From NCBI GenBank assembly GCA_963758205.1, contig CAVWUM010000005.1, forward strand, positions 1-64,000: a stretch of 64,000 nucleotides of DNA, in the 5' to 3' direction. A program made the position numbers and the translations under genes. This stretch comes from Owenweeksia sp963758205 (GTDB taxonomy: Bacteria; Bacteroidota; Bacteroidia; Flavobacteriales; Schleiferiaceae). Under the pieces are notes generated by a model. That model ran no database searches. It saw nothing but the letters and a program-made list of their open reading frames with translations, and was not told where the DNA came from. Positions 63,514 to 64,000 of the stretch are shown here, in pieces (positions within the stretch are counted from its first letter, which is position 1; every line of letters starts with the position of its first letter).

Positions 63514-64000
63514 CTATTCCATCACACTCCTCGCTTGCAATTCAACAGGCAATAAAATGTATTCCAGTTTTTGCTTTCTCTTTTTGTCATTAATATCAAT
63601 GTAGTAGAGTACGGTTTTTAATTTCTTTGGAGTCGTAACCGTTTTGTCTTTTGTTTTACCGAGAAATCCATCTACCCACAGCTCTGAGCTTGGTGAACGA
63701 CTTACTCCAGCAATGGTTTTATCCGCTCCAATCTCAATAATGATGGTTTCGTGCCACCATTCTTTGGGTTTCACGTGTTCATTATTATGCTCGTAAAGGT
63801 GAATTCTGTCCAAAACCAGCGTTTCCAAAGTTTGTGAACCAACCACTATTCTTTTAGTAATAGGTGAGGCAATCTTTAGTTTGGTCGTATAGTTTTCTTC
63901 TCGCTCAATGGGATATACATCATTATCTGGAGCCTCAGGTTCGGGAGGATATGAGGGTGCTGTTATTGTAGTCGTTGTTCCATCTTTCCTTTTAATCTTT
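63514..64000 (-). CDS. Hypothetical protein, 5'-truncated by window edge
   Basis: The minus-strand frame is open from the window end down to 63514 (about 162 codons; start outside). The visible part has KDGTTTTITAPSYPPEPEAPDND (proline linker), then YPIEREENYTTKLKIASPITKRIVVGSQTLE and LDRIHLYEHNNEHVKPKEWWHETIIIEIG. I do not recognise the family; it may be a secreted or periplasmic beta-rich protein. Confidence 0.6.
   Translation of the reverse strand, partial: KIKRKDGTTTTITAPSYPPEPEAPDNDVYPIEREENYTTKLKIASPITKRIVVGSQTLETLVLDRIHLYEHNNEHVKPKEWWHETIIIEIGADKTIAGVSRSPSSELWVDGFLGKTKDKTVTTPKKLKTVLYYIDINDKKRKQKLEYILLPVELQARSVME

Overview
The window comes from a chromosome of the phylum Bacteroidota, most likely an aerobic Flavobacteriia-type heterotroph. 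Evidence: several secreted proteins carry C-terminal type IX secretion (T9SS) sorting domains, lipoprotein signals are frequent, promoters fit the Bacteroidota -7 box TAnnTTTG, and families typical of the phylum are present (DUF4331, LruC, DUF3570/DUF4266, Omp28-like, OstA-like). I saw no rRNA, tRNA, CRISPR array, insertion sequence, prophage or plasmid backbone. Housekeeping genes (purA, spoT, glyA, ssb, ppa, purT, mdh, fumarylacetoacetase) are interleaved with accessory genes, so this reads as ordinary chromosome rather than an island.

Layout. 1-9.5 kb: FIST sensor / PAS kinase / response regulator module, small membrane proteins, a flavoprotein, a VOC protein, a Cu+ P-type ATPase and a DUF4105 protein; nearly every gene here is frameshifted, often at a homopolymer one base too short. 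9.4-19 kb: methyltransferase, an LruC lipoprotein behind a degenerate leader and a terminator, a thioredoxin-ApbE / DUF4266 / DUF3570 operon, a HExxH lipoprotein, and a large Omp28-like T9SS cargo. 19-30 kb: radical SAM protein, bestrophin, flavodoxin-like reductase, then a leftward run of spoT, fur, purA, OstA-like, CAP-domain and thioredoxin-like genes. 30.6-37.5 kb: two DUF4331 proteins, a His-rich TPR lipoprotein and a very His-rich small lipoprotein. 37.7-49.6 kb: RNA helicase, two sensor kinases, fumarylacetoacetase, glyA, TerC, ssb, ppa. 49.6-58.5 kb: purT, csaA, a second LruC locus, EcsC-like and ZIP genes, mdh. 58.5-64 kb: universal stress protein, REC-Crp fusion regulator, PAS histidine kinase, a secreted SGNH-PKD protein and an edge-truncated gene.

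Functional themes. There are four sensor kinases, three with an adjacent response regulator. The kinase / REC-Crp / stress-protein set resembles FixL-FixJ-FixK logic compressed into two proteins, with a palindromic candidate operator between regulator and target. The ApbE / DUF4266 / DUF3570 operon looks like an envelope flavinylation module. The DUF4331 cluster combines two secreted paralogues with two histidine-rich lipoproteins and may handle metal outside the cytoplasm. These last three are the best candidates for poorly described systems.

Interrupted genes: those with one simple indel are listed as CDS, and those with several lesions or an in-frame stop as pseudogene. Many are probably sequence errors rather than true gene decay.
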